Shown here piece by piece: positions 37,801-52,800 of a stretch of DNA of 64,000 nt. Each line of letters opens with the position of its first letter. Within the stretch, counting starts at the first letter, position 1. Position numbers and translations under genes: made by a program. Location of the stretch: contig JAZAYU010000006.1 in assembly GCA_038501625.1 (NCBI GenBank), positions 12,836,638 through 12,900,637 on the forward strand. Direction: 5' to 3'. Below the pieces are notes generated by a model that ran no database searches, was not told where the DNA came from, and worked only from the letters and a program-made list of their open reading frames with translations. Source of the stretch: Corbicula japonica (Eukaryota > Mollusca > Bivalvia > Venerida > Cyrenidae).

Positions 37801-40800
37801 CATTGTTCCTCCATTCATGTTGCAATAGTTCAGCTGTTCATTGTTCCTCCTTTTATGTTGCAATAGTCCAGCTGTTCAATGTTCACACTTTTTTGTTCCA
37901 ATAGTCCAGCTGTCCATTATTCCTCCTTTTATGTTGCAATAGTCCAGCTGTCCATTGGTCATTATTTTGTGTGACAATTGTCCAGGTGTCCATTGGTCAT
38001 GCTGTTGAGTCCAGCATAGAAACTTTTATATTTTGTATTTGCTTTTTAAGCAGCTGTTGACAGTTGGCTTGAAACCAGATCATACCAAATCTTTAAAAGT
38101 GCTAAGACATCAAGGAGCAACCACAAGCAATTCTGTGGTGAAGTGTAGGCATTTCTTGAGCACTTGTTAATTATCAAACATCATGTCTAAATATTTTTAA
38201 CCTATTATTATACGTAAATTATATCAAAATTTTATGGGTATAATGTAAGCTTTGATGATGTTTGATAGGGAGGTAAGAGAGTAAGGTCGGCCTGTTATAA
38301 TAATAAAGTTAATGAAGTTACCGGTACTTTAAGTGTGGTAAGCAATTTAGCGGGCTGGTTTTGTCAACATGCTCAAAACATCAACATTTTTATAAGACAA
38401 TAGAAATGGTTTTAGCAGAACACTGCTTTGAGAACAAGGTGGTTGTAAGAGAGCTTTTACGGAGATGAGGTTTGTGATAATCCAAATTAAACAGTTTTGT
38501 ACTTAAACTAGAATGTTGGATATGTTCTCTAGTATTTGGCACCTGTGAACCCTTTTTTCTTTAATAATCCTTTTTCATAATGCCTGGAGAAAATATGTTA
38601 TTGTAATTGTTTATAAGTGCACCAAGCACGAACTTTATATCTTTGTTCTCTATTAATATACCAAGAAGAGTATTTTTGAATTTCTTAAGCCTAAGAGTGT
38701 GAATGTGTGACGTATCCATCAATTTGTGGACATCGTTCCAGTCCAGTTTTATATTTCTTTTGTTAGAAGTAAATGAGAATTTTGCTCCAATTTTAATTGT
38801 GAATCCTTTTGGTTTTGTACTCTTAAAAAACTCAAATGTTTTTCATATCCTGATGAAGGCAATAAGATATTGATTCAGTCCTCAGCACAAATATTTTTAA
38901 GAAAAAAGGTGGTTCTTCAAATATGCATGTTACCAAAGGGTTTGTTCGTGTGCTCCTTCCTTGTTCTAGTGCTTTCTACCATTAAAGAAAAATTGTTTTT
39001 GAAATAAGTTATTTCCTTTTCACCAGACGTTATTTTCTTCTAGTGAACAACATTAGTGTATTACAGATGGTTTTAGAGAACAGCTTGACATCACAGTACA
39101 GGTGGTTGCCTCATTAACAATAAAACCAAATCAAAGCTCATCAAATGAGTTTTGCAGGTGACCGTACACAGTTGTGATATTTATTTGTAATAACCTAAAT
39201 TTTGTGACTTTCTGTGGCTGACAGATGCCACTGTTTTTGCTGAAAGCTTCAGTTTTCTGGGTGTTTTTATGAAAAGGGTTACCAAGCTGTCAACTTTAAA
39301 ATGTGTCACACACTTTTTATAAAACTGGATTTGATGACATTAATTATGACAGATGAGAGGATTCTTGGAAGCTGGGCCCAAGATCATAAAACCAAGATTG
39401 GAGACCAGTCTCAAATCTCAATCATCAGATTGGCTGAAATGGTGACAAGTCTCAATCTCACTTAAGTCAGATCTAACAAAATGATAGCGTAGCGGTTTTC
39501 AGGAAATGATTTTAATCAGATTGGACCAGTCTTATCCTCTACATCACAAATCAGGATGGAGATTCTGTTCTTAAATATGACAATTATTACCAAAATTGCC
39601 ATAGAACTAAATATAACCTTGTTGTTTAGAAAGGGTATGAAATTTTACATGAAAAGGATTAAACTTGTATTATTTTATCAACATTACTGGTTAACACTCA
39701 AAATTACGCGGGAAACAACATCATTTGCTTGCCATCTACACTTGTCATAATAAATGGTGTCATCCAACAACCATCAACAATCTAAGAACCAAATATTTTC
39801 AAATAGGCCTATGAAACTTTACTCTTTACTTCATAACCTTGGAATATGGCTTACATTCTATGGGCAAACTGTGTAAGCGGGCACATCTATGCCATTTGAG
39901 CAGAATCTACACTGTTTTCTTTTAGATTCATTGTACTATTTCTCACTAAGAAGCAGGGCAGATCCAGATCTGACAGCACAGAATTGTGCAAGCAGGGTTG
40001 AAGGTTATAAATCTGAGCAAGGAAACCAGTCTCAAATCTCAAGCATCTGATTGGCTGAAATGGCGACCAGTCGCCATTTCAGCCAATCAGATGCTTGAGA
40101 TTTGAGACTGGTTTTCATGCTCAGTTTTATAACCTTGGGCTCTGATTTGAATCAACACTGGTCTCCTATAGGACAAAGACATACCTATGAAGTAAAGAAT
40201 AAGTAAGATATGTGCTATTTTAGACTTCACTTTTTTGTAAACCATTTTCAAAAATAGAAACTAACTTTTGAATCTAAAAAATTAAAAAAAAACTTATTTC
40301 GAATATAACAAAAATAGGGGTTTTTTTTATATCACAAAATAATAATTCTCAAAAATAATTGTTTTGATTAATTTTACTTTTATTGTTATAATTTTTTTAT
40401 TTATTCAGGATTTACATTTCTGTAACAATAAATATACATATTTTTTCATATTTAGAAATGTAATTATTATTTAATATAACGGAAAAAAAAACAGTTTTTT
40501 AAACAGGTTGATCTATTATAAATATCCACAAATTATATGATAAAATTTTCATTTACAGTTGCAAATGACAGATAAAGACTTTATAAAATTATTTTGATGA
40601 AAGTTTTAGTCTGGACATTGCTTATCTTAAATATTTCACTACTCAAGGGCCATAACTCTTCAAGGTTCTCGTCTGATCTGGCTAATTACCTTGTATGTCC
40701 TAGATGTGGTAGCCATTTTCTTATCTTCGAAAATTCATTAACATAGACATTCAGGAGTTAACCCTTAACTCCATATATATGCCTTCATGGTGTAGGTGAA

Positions 40801-43800
40801 CAGTTTAGAACAAGATCAGTCGCCATATCTGTGCCCTCCGATCAGGATTTGCACTCTCCCTATTTTTATTTATTCATTATGACTTGATGTTATTTCTGAC
40901 CAAACAGTGAACAGTGCAGATCCTGATCAGACTGCACAAATGTGCTGGCTGATCTGGGTATACACTGGTTGCACATGCAATAAAATGGGTATATATTAGA
41001 AAAGAGTTATTATGATATGATAACTGACATTTAATTCATGAGATAAAAATATACAGCATAATTCAAAGGGCTTAAAAGGTGCAAAGGAACTCATTTTTCA
41101 TCAGACAGAGTATCACAATTGAACATGCCAAAACTACCCAAGGAAATCTTGTAAGTATTTTTAATTCATGACAATCTGTGTCACAAATATTTGTGAAATA
41201 TGAAAAAACATGCCTATGATTTTCAATTAAAGCCCAAAGATACAGTACTGTCAATAACTGAAAGCTGCTGTCAGGCACACCCCTTCCCCCAGTAATGATT
41301 TACAAACATTTCCTTATCCGTTATAAATGGCCCATAAAATTATTATTACAAGAAATAGGAGGAAACAACAATAAGGGAACATCTGGCGTGAAAAATGGAA
41401 CCCATAGTATACAACTAAAGCCATAACTAGCTTTGACATAAACATAATAAGACATCACCTGGTTGAAAGAATTTCATTCAACATATTTATAGATCCTGTA
41501 AATTGAACATTTGGCAAATTATATTGTGGGCAACCACCTGGTTGAACATCAAAAATGGCTTATAGTTATTTTTGATATACAGTTTATTCCTGGGTAAACA
41601 ATATAAAGCTATGTATTTGATATGAACAACACTAGATGAAAGATAAAGTCAACATTTATTGAAAATGGCATTAGAAAAATTGGCAGATGGAAGGAAAAGT
41701 TGTTTGATGACATTGAACATTGCCTTCTTCTTAAAGTTCTGCCAATGTCATCAAGATTATCAAAACTAAAATGCGAACCCTTCACTCCATATATACCTGT
41801 ACACCTGTTTATGTGTGGCAAACGGTATAGATCCAGATCAGTGCAAACCTCCATGCCATCTGATCAGGATCTAAGCTGTTTGCTTTAAGTTTTATTATGT
41901 TATTTCTAACCTAGAGGCAACAAACATAGATCCAGATCAGATTGCAGAAATCTATACTGGTCACACAGGTTACAACATCTGTATGTATATATATATATAT
42001 CACTATTAAAGCCATATTTTGTTGGTCTGGATTACTCACAGTGGTTCATTCATTAACCCTTTCCTTGATATATATGCATTTTTATGCATGTGCGACCAGT
42101 GTAGATCCAGATCAGCCGGCAAATACGTGCCGTCTGATCAGGATCTGCACTGGTCGCATTTTGGTCAGAAATAACCTAATGAATCAAAAAGGGAACAGTT
42201 TAGATCCTGATCAGACGGCAGGTATTTGCCGGCTGATCTGGATCTACACTGGTCGCATTTTGGTCAGAAATAACCTAATGAATCAAAAAGCGAACAGTTT
42301 AGATCCTGATCAGACGGCACGGATGTGCCGGCTGATCTGGATCTAAACTGTTCGCCCTAGAAATAAAGGTGTATCTATACAGGAAAGAGTTTATTGCATA
42401 ATGTTTAACATTCCTATAAAAATTGAACTTTTCAAGGGCAAACATTATTTTTTCTTTTGATGTTGTTAATAAAATTGAATCAAAAGGCACATTACAGAAT
42501 GATACAGAACTTGTGCTATATAATTACCTCCCTTTACGACAAGAAATTTATATAGAGTTGTTATTTATAAAGCATTAAATACAAACTAATAAATAAACAA
42601 GAAAATAGCAATCTTTTTCAAAGGTATTTCAGAGTTAAGAGTTACAGAACATTAATCAAAAAGTGGCTTTAAAGATTATTTAACCCTTATGCTGATCTGA
42701 TCAACTCGATCATCCCGATCCCACAAATGTCCCGATTGAGCCCGAACAAGCTCGACTAAAGGCGTATACACGACTTCTTCTTGACCTCTAGTCGATAACA
42801 TAAGACCCCCACACGATTACTCACGACTCCTTCACGACGTCAACCCAACCATCTTACAGATTTCCGCTCGATCATCCCGACCTTTACAAGGCCTCAGCTT
42901 GACCAACTGGACATGTGCTCGATCGCTGCCAGATCTTCACCTGACCAGATCGACATGGTCGTACTCGGGTAGTAGAAGGTCGTGTACCGAAACTTTTTGA
43001 ATAACTCGATCTTCTACTCGACCAATACACGATCGCTTCCCGAGCGCTTCTCGACCGCTTGGCAACTCGATTGAGTAGCAGTCGAGTAGCAGTCTAGTTA
43101 ATCTGGACGCCAGTTTGAAAAGAGGCCGAGTTGATCAGGTTGCGGTCGGATAATACTCGAGTAGAAGTCGATGTGATCAGGTACAGATCGGGTAAAAGAT
43201 GTCAATATGACCAAACTAGATCGCTATACGATTCCTTCTCGATCAACTCGATCTTCTACTCAACAAATACACGATCGCTTCCCGAGCGCTTCTCGACCAC
43301 TTGACTACTCGATCTCTACTCCAATATTTTTTACATGTCAAAAAAATTCGGGTAGGAAGGCAGAGTGATGCCGACCATGCTAGACCTTCCCGACCACTCC
43401 CGATCACTCATACCGACCGAGCCAGACCATTACCCGATTTCTTGATCGAGTTTATCTGATCGGCAGTGGGAACTCAGCATTATCTTGATATATATGCATT
43501 TTTACGCATGTGCGACCAGTGTAGATCCAGATCAGCCGGCACATCCATGCCGTCTGATCAGGATTACTGGTCGCATTTTGGTCAGAAATAACCTAATGAA
43601 TCAAAAAGCGAACAGTTTAGATCCTGATCAGATGGCACGGATGTGCCGGCTGATCTGGATCTAAACTGTTTGCCCTAGCAATAAAGGTGTATCTATACAG
43701 GAAAGGGTAAAGTAAAATTGACACAGATTACATGATCACAGCTGGCAACAAGGTACCAGTTAACTGGAGCATAGATGTTCCCTTCTTGTTGACCACATGT

Positions 43801-46800
43801 TTTGACAGTCAAATGTGCTTCATTTTAGTGATGTGCAGTTACGCACAAGCAGAAGAATACAGAGAACTACTTTTTTACTTAACCAAAAAATTCGGTATTC
43901 AAAAAGGCCGTTCAACATAATCTGTTAAAGTTTTGCCTTTAAAATTTTTTTATTTTCATAACTCCTCACAGTGGCTACTTCCCTTTACAGGCATGGCTTA
44001 TTGTATATGCATTGTATGGCATGTGCGAACAATGGAGATCCTGCTGTCTGATCAGGGTCTGCACTGCTCGCCTTTTGTCAGATTAATAACCTAATAAATC
44101 ATAAAGCAAATAGTGCTGATGTATGGGTTGATCTGGATCTACACTGGTTGCCCACGTCATAAAGGCATTTTGGAGGAAAGGGTTAAACCATTACAGTAGT
44201 TAGTGTTTGACTGGTCATATTATTGTTGGATGTTGTTTTTGTTGTCAAGTATCAACAAAACATGGAAAATGTGACTTGCACCTTCATGAATAGACACATA
44301 TTAAATTGAAATTCTTTTTTCCGTCAGGTGTTTTCCCCGTAAGAACATAAAAAATCCCTTGTTAGCAAGCATACAGTTGTTAGTTTCTCAGGTGCTTTCG
44401 GGAAGGTGACCAGAGTTTTCTCTGTCGGAGTGTCATGTTTTGATCAGAACGCTACAAGATTCACGCCCAAACATATAAATCATACACGGAAAGCTCATTA
44501 GAACTCCTTGACATATTTGAGTACAGGTGGTTAATTAGCTTACTGTCTAAGTGACTAAATATCGTGAATAACAAAAAATAGAAAAGTGTGCTTGTTTTAT
44601 GTTATACAAACCAGTTTGTTATTTTTGCAAATTATTTGAATACCACCTTTCATAAGAATAATGTTCATTTATGATTGATAACAAGTTATGCATTTTATTA
44701 TTATTTAACTTAATTGCATACTTGTAATCCTCCGTAAACGTGCAGTTTTTGGTTACATTTGCAACATGGACATTTTGAAAAGTTAATTCATTGATTGATG
44801 GCTGACCTCCGGACAAGTTTTTTTCATAATTATTACAGCGATATTTGACAAAAACAATCACCAATAACTCGGGCAGAGTTTAGTTTTGCGTCAAGAACAA
44901 CTACCTGCACTGCAGCAAGTCATGTTAAGTAAATATGGAACAGCTTTGGGAAACACATCTTTTGTTTGCTTTTAATCAAGTTCCATAACTCCTATTCTTA
45001 AAATTTATGAAAAAGCAGATGGCTTGTGATTGTTCCAGCTCAATGTTTACTGGTTACTTGTTTTTCTGGTGTTTTATGCTGGACATGTTCACAGCAAAGA
45101 TATTATATATAAAAGACCTCAAAATAGAGATTTAATTATAAATGAATAGTTACAATTACCAAAGGAAAATATTATCAAAGATGTAGAATTGGCTAACAAT
45201 TTGCAAACGTATAGGAAACGACATGGCGGTCCCACCTGTTGCTTTATTATTTTTTCTGTTGACGTCAGAATTTTTTCTAGATGCTTTCTTCGGCTTTACT
45301 GTTTACAGAAAAGTAGAGTGCTGTGTATAAACACGCTTCTATTCAAGGAAGGCACTTTACTTGCTATAACTTACGCTGCTATTTTGGCTGTTGAGGAGAT
45401 CCATACTGGAACAGTATTGCATCATCTACAGGGTGGGGATTTAACCTACAGGGATGGGCCTAAGTATTCCTGTTTATAAACATCCCATTATAGGATTTTG
45501 TATGTATACAATAATCCAGCTGACAAGAACGGGCAAGGTTACAACATGAACAGATTAACCCTTTCCTCCATATATACACATTTTACCCATGTGCGACCAC
45601 TGTAGATCCAGATCAGCCGGCACAACCGTGCCGGCTGATCAGGATCTGCACTGGTCGCATTTTGGTTAGATATAACCTAATGAATCAAAAAGCAAACAGT
45701 TTAGATCCTGATCAGACAGCACAGATGTGCCAGCTGATCTGGATCTAAACTGTTTTGCCCATGCAATAAAGGTGTATCTGTGGAGGAAAAGGTTAAACAA
45801 GCTTGACTCCAAGAGTAGGAAAGCATTTCTGCATGCCACACTGCAGTTTGTTAAGTTTAACAATCTACTCCTTAAATATATGCATGTTGTGGCTTGTGTG
45901 AGCAGTGTAGATCCAGATCAGATGGCACATTGATGCTGTCAGATCAGGATCTGCACTATTGATTTTTTTGGTCAGAAATAACCAGGTCCTCATATATCGA
46001 AAAGCGCCCTCAGTCAATATTGCTTCATCAGGTCGACAAATAACCATATCAACCCCACAGAAAAAGCCGTCATAGTATAACGTTACTTGCTAAGATTGTT
46101 TTCATATTAATAATGTTATGTTTGATAGCATGCATCTGTCAAGTTAATAAATATGTGGACATTAGCAAAACCAGGATGGTCAGGGCTAGTGCATGGTTTG
46201 TGGTAAACCAGGTTTTTTGTCAAATTCACATGTTCTGTTATGGCATAATAAATCATACTCCGTTAGCAAGCATTGTCACTGTTGGTTACTGTTTATTGTT
46301 CTATCATGTGTAACTTTAGGTAAACAAGAAGGAGGGGGTGGGATAGAAGCAAGTTAATGCGCAATTTATGACAAGAAGCCTCTGACTGGGGGTGGGGGAT
46401 ATACTGCGCAACACTGGTTATGGTTATTGCTGTAGCAGTGCTGACAAAAGGATATTGTGATATGATTTTCCCATTCTGGTGTTTGGTATATTTAATCAAA
46501 CCTACAAAAACAATGTAATAACAACATAACAAGCTTTACTTTGTTAAGAATCTTCGCAATTAAATTTGTTTATAATTTTATCCATTCTTTTATGTTTAAA
46601 TTTAATTTTATGTTTATTATTACTCGATTATTGAAAGTCACAAAATGTTATTGACAACCGTGTTTTTGCATGTTTTTTCATTAGTAATATCAAAGACCTA
46701 TATATAGGTCTTTGGTAATATATAATTGTATTAAAAATATTAATAATAAAAAATAATATAAAAATAAATGTAATTGAATGTCAAAAAAGGTAATTGTTAA

Positions 46801-49800
46801 ATATGTTAAAATGTTTTAGGACTAGGTAAGCAAATGAATGTTTTAAGTTCCGCAAAAATTATAATATTTAATATATAATATTTTAGTCACCGAGGATGTG
46901 GAGGGCACAACAACCATAATTCCATATTAAGTATTTTCAGCATTATATACCTTATAAGTTTTTGAATATAAAAAGCTTGTCCAGAGTATATCTCTAAAGC
47001 TGTAAATAGAAAAATTTGATTCTTGGAATGTTGATATGGGCAATGAGAAAATGTGTAGTGCACAAGAACCATAATTTTGTCCTAAGTACATATGTATATA
47101 CAGAATTATATCCCTTCAAAGTATTTTACACTGCAGCTTCATTATATTAAGATCATTGAGGTCCATGGCAGAAGCTCAGTAGAAGGGGATTAGGGCCATA
47201 TAATTAGGATCTACACTGTTTACTTCTTTAAGTCAGAAATAATCAAATTAATCTAAAAGCTTAAAGTGTAGATCCTGATCAGATGGCATAAATGTGCCAA
47301 CTCTCTATCTAAAATGGTTTCCCATGGGATAAAAGAAAGCAATATCCTATGAAACTGAGCAATAATTATTAGTTGAAGAATTGTGTTTTGGACATGGATT
47401 TCATTTTTTCAATTTTACAACTTTACAGTGCCCAAGGTTATAAAACTGAGCATGGAAACCGGTCTCAAATCTCAAGCATCTGATTGGCTGAAATGGCTGC
47501 CATTTCAGCCAATCAGATGCTTGAGATTTGAGACTGGTTTCCAATCTCAGTTTAATAACCTTCAGCCCAGATCAGCCAGCATCAGATCAGGATCTACACT
47601 GTTCTCTTTTTGATTCATTAGGTTATTTCTGACCAACATGCGACCAGTGCAGACCCAGATCAGATGCCACAGATGTGCAGACTAATCTTAATATACACTG
47701 ATTGAACATGAATTAAAACCCATATAATTTTAATATTGAAGTAAAGTTCAGCAGAGATTTACATCATATCTGTGTCCAAGGTTATAAAACTGAGCATGGA
47801 AACCAGTCTCAAATCTCAAGCATCTGATTGGCTGAAATGGCGACCAGTCGCCATTTCAGCCAATCAGATGCTTGAGATTTGAGACTGGTTTCCAATCTCA
47901 GCTTTATAACCTTCAGCCCTGGCCTCACATGGTGGAGAATAGTCAAAAGTAGCAAACCTCATCTTTAATCATCAGAAGCAAAGTAGAATGATGTTGGCAA
48001 AATGTAAATAATGGTAAGACTCCGAAGAAAAAAGGTCATTACTTAAAAGTTTGACACATAATGTTTTTTGTGGTGTAGAGATGGTGACCAGTTTCTTTTG
48101 TGGTTACTTTGGAAGATAAATTATGTATATTATCCTATGATATGTAAATGATGCATCTAATGGGAGGTCGGTTTTTATTTTGGTAGGTCTTTAAGCAACA
48201 TGGTTAAGTTTGTAGATATTGCTTTGCATCCTTTTGGTGACGAGTGTAAATCTTTGCACTTGATCAGGATCTACACTGCTTGCTTCTAAGTCAGAAAATA
48301 AGTTTATGAATCTTGTGTTACCTTTTCAAAAACATAGGGATCACATTGTCTGTTGGTCTGACAATCACAAAAATGTAATGCTGGTTATAACTTTGCCATT
48401 TCATAATATTTCTTCATAAAACTTTCATTTATTATTGCTTATGACAAAAGGGTCATGACAATGCCGAAATTTTTTAGGTAAATCTCAGATTTGACAGAGT
48501 TACGCCCCTTTTTGTACTGTCTTTTTATTTGGACAAAAGTACCTGTGGGTGACACGAGTGTTCAACTGAGCACCCATCTAGTTTTACATAGATCTTGATT
48601 GTTCTAACAAAATGCCTGAGAGCGACACTACTGTTTTACTTAACACTCTAGTGTTAAGTTATTAGTCCAGTTTCAGTTTTGCAGGTATCTGTTTGAAAGT
48701 GAGAACAACTGTTCTTGCAATTTTAACATGCAAATAGATTTCAACAGATAAATTTTCTAAATACATACTCTAAATAAATGATGTTTAAATGGCAAGATCA
48801 ACAATAAAAATTCTGCAGAAATAACTTCATGAGAGTCCATTTTTTGAATCACAAGTCAAATTTTCTCTGTAGGTGAGTCTCTCCAGTTATTAAAGATAAT
48901 TGGAAACTATAAGATAATAAGTTTCTAATTTCCAGTAACAGAATTGTAACCATTCTGCTTTACTTCAGATTGACCCTTTCCTCCATATATATATATAGAC
49001 TCCTTTATGACATGGGTGATTAGAGTAGATCCAGATCATCCAGCACATCCATGCCATTTAATCAGGATCTACACCATTCACTTTTAGATTTGTTAGGTTA
49101 TTTCTGACCAAACAACAAGCAGTGTAGATCCTAATCTGATGTCACATTTGCCAGCTGATCTGGATCTACACTGTGATTAAATGTGCATAAAGTATAGAGT
49201 AAATGGTTAATTCACAACATCATTTTCTTCGTTTTACCTTCTTTTAAACTGTGTTCAGTTTGTTTGTACTTTAGTATCTACAAATTATGATAAATGTGAA
49301 AATAAATACAAAAATACACTCCACACTTCAAAGAATACAAGTAGATATAAAAAGTCATTTACCTACATGTTGTGGTTATAAGTGTAAGCCTGTAATAGTA
49401 ACCCCTCCCACCACCTACTGTTGGGCAATTAAGGTGATGCGTTTTTAATTGCTGAAGGTTATAAAACTGAGATTTGAAACCAGTCTCAAATCTCAAGCAT
49501 CTGATTGGCTGAAATGCGACCATTCGCCATTTCAGCCAATCAGATGCTTGAGATTTGAGACTGGTTTCCATGCTCAGTTTTATAACCTTGTGATGTACCC
49601 AGCAATATTTTCCTTTATTAAAGTCAAATCCTGTATAAAGGCTTGTTATTGTAGTTTGAAAATAACTTTATTGTTAAATGATTCAAATGATTGTTATAAT
49701 TATGTATACAAAGAGGCTGTGAAATATTACAAAAATTGGGCTATATTTTAACCATCAGACCTGTTTTTTACTGCATTAACTTTTTTTCAATAGACAATTT

Positions 49801-52800
49801 ATTAGATTAACTTCCCTTTGTTTAATATTGAAGTAAAATGAAAACTAATTAACTGTAAATGAAATCCATTAAAATTAATAAACTAGTTAAATATGTTTTA
49901 GTAAGACACGGTCGGATGCTAGATTCCCAGAATGGTGTTTGTTTGGGGCAGACTCAGGGTAGTTGCATGATTTTCAACTTTCTGGGCAAAATCCCTGTGA
50001 AATTTAAGATCTCAGGCCCTAAGATTATAAACAATGGCGACCAGCCATTTCAGCCAATCAGATGCTTGGGATTTGAGACTGGTTTCCATTCTCAGTTTTA
50101 TTACCATCAGCACTGAAAATATCAAAGCCTTTCCTAACTTTTGTCTTTTAGATCTGGAAATTCCAAGAGTACAAAACTAGATGATGTATTGAGTTGGCTT
50201 TTGCTTAGACTTTCAACTTTGAATGAGATCTCCATAAATCGTACAGGTGTTTTGGCTAAACTTATCCATATTTCATTGAAAAACTCTTTCATTCCTGGGT
50301 AGGGTACCTAGAATCCAGCAGTTAGGAATTCTACCAGGTGTGTGACCGTTAAAGATTATCATCTCGAAGTGATATTTACCTACAGTTAACCCTCCAATCA
50401 AAAGTACATCAATCTGATAAACTTGGTCCCAAAAAATTGAAGGCTGCAAAATCAATGCATTATTATATGTTGGTGAAAAGACAGGTGTTGAAATTTACAC
50501 ATTTTCAGTAAGTGTAAACAAGGTAAAAAAACACACACATGTAAAAGTGAGAAATGACATGCCAACTGAATAGGATCTACACTGCTTAAATGATAAAACA
50601 CATGTATATGGAGTAAAGGCTTAAATAAGACAATAAGCAAATGAATTTGATGTGAACACCAATCAAATTAAAGCAACAGATTAAATTTAATGTCATATAC
50701 TGTATAAACCAGAATTACGGAACAGACGGTCTCAGTATGTTTAAATTCTCTCTAGGAAAGGGTGAACACAATTTTCAACTTTTAATTCATCAGGGTTATT
50801 TGTGGCCAATAAGGGAACAGCGTCGATCCAGATCAGATGGCACAGCTGTGCTGGCTGATCTGGTCTTTCACTCTTTGCCTATGCTGAAAAAGCTTTATCC
50901 ACAAAGTAATAGTTAATGAATCTTGCAGTATAATGAACTTTGTCTAGTTCAATTTCTACTCCCCAAAAAACTAAACACATAAAGATGAAATCTTCAGAAT
51001 GATAACGTTTCAATTTAGACTGTTTAATTTCATTGTTCACATCATCATTTTTGCTGCTGCTGTAGATCAGTCTATGATCTAAGATGCCACTTTCTCTATC
51101 TATTTTCTGCAATATGTGAACTTCGTTGATATACTCCAGTTTCCTGGACTCAAGATTATGAAACCGAGAATGGAAAAACGAGTCTCAAGTCTTAAGCATC
51201 TGGTCGCAATTTCAGCCAATCAGGTGCTTGAGATTTGAGACTGGTTTCAAATCTTAGTTTAATAATTTTCAGCAGGTATGTTGATATACTCCACTTTCCT
51301 GGACTCATAAATTTCATCTTGATAGCTGTAGATTTATTTCAAAGTACTTGCTTGCATTTCACAGCTCTTAATTACCCAATATCAATTAAATTTATGAATT
51401 ACTACCAGTTTGAAAGATGATCTGATAGGCTATATGCTGAAGCAATCCAGAAATAAAATCTGTCAGCTAACAGGGGTGTAGTTTGTCTTTTTTTCAAGTT
51501 GATTCGATTTTGTGATAGGACATGTTCCTCACAGAAATTATTTTTTATTCAATGGTGCAGTTTGGTGCATTCTGAGCATTCTGAGAATCATGTCAATGTA
51601 GCTGCCTCCGTATGTATAAGCAGCTACACACCTGGCTAAATAAAAATCGCATAAGCCAATTGTTTTAGTGTTTGTCCTACGTTTTAATCCAAGAAAAAAG
51701 CTCAAAAATTTAAATACAGTACACGCAGCATGGATTAATTTAACGGATAAAAAAACTTTTATTTACGAACATCTACACATCCTGCTTAATAATCTGTGCA
51801 AGTTTGAAAGAAATCTGCCAATAGTTTATGAGAAATTGATGCCACAAGATTTGAGGGACGGATTGTACTGATGGATGAACTTAAGGACAAGTGCAAATGT
51901 ATTTGCCTCCCACTTTGTGGGGCATAGAAATGCTTTAGATATGTCTTTAGTGGAGTAACATAACAATATATGATATTTTGTGTGACCCTTAATTATTTTG
52001 TTAAGTAACTTTAGGAATTAAAGAAGCTTGTTCATTAACTTCAAATCTATTTAGGAAGTTTGGTGCCTGACAGCAGAGGGGTCATGATGAGATGTTGTTA
52101 CCTGGTTTTGTCTTACCTCGACCTTTTGTTTGTCTGCATGATATGCCTTTCCAGTAAACAGTTTCGCAGTCCTGTACAAGTTACTTCCCGTGACCGAAAA
52201 TCAATCCAAAACGAGGCTCTGCGGGAAGGTGCTGAACGATCGAATATTGCTTAAGCACATAATAGCTAACATTATCCACTATATTGCAGGTCTGCGTTTG
52301 TCGCCGGCGGTGAAAAAATAAGTTGCTGGTCTGTTATTCTAGCCAGACTTTTTTATTTTCACTATTTGTTAGATATTTAGATTTTTTATTTTTAAGAACA
52401 TGTACCATTCTTGTTGATAGTAGGCAGTATGAAACGCAATTTGGACAAACATAAGCATTAATTTTTATGAATTTCTGTACAACATTTTCATCTTAATGTC
52501 TTTTCTGCTGAAAATTATCTTTTACTGGTGTGAAAGTTGCAAATGCTGACTGGTTATGCGCTATAATCCGGAAATCGTGATATTTCAACATCTGGTTACA
52601 TTAGGCCAGAGAAATTAAATTATTAGATTCTCATCCGGATTTTGGGAAGAAAAGGGGCTCGTGGACACTTTTTAATTTTTATTTTTTTTATTAACGAAAT
52701 ACCTGAGAACTGAATAAAACTTACTTAAAATTTTGAGAAAATGGCATTTATAGTTACTAGAACCTTTGTTGTAGAATATTCGTCCATCTTTTCAATTTCT

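Noticed and set aside
36670..37904. Many open frames of 70-110 codons on both strands
   Set aside because: They follow from the 38-bp minisatellite, whose unit has few stop codons. The length of 38 is not a multiple of three, so the frames simply cycle.
41942..42346. A 134-codon open frame with repeated 'SVDPDQPA'-like and '[11 protein letters not shown]' phrases; similar frames at 17793, 45666, 61047 and elsewhere
   Set aside because: They all lie within TTAA-family MITEs and arise from translating the hairpin arms. They recur in both orientations and have no start context or codon bias of a gene.
45189..45479. 96-codon open frame on the + strand
   Set aside because: No domain recognised and no exon signals; it would disrupt the receptor frame if included.
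51668..51871. 67-codon frame that might be an alternative exon or a retroelement remnant
   Set aside because: No motif of a reverse transcriptase or other known protein was seen, and the region carries no matching acceptor and donor pair.
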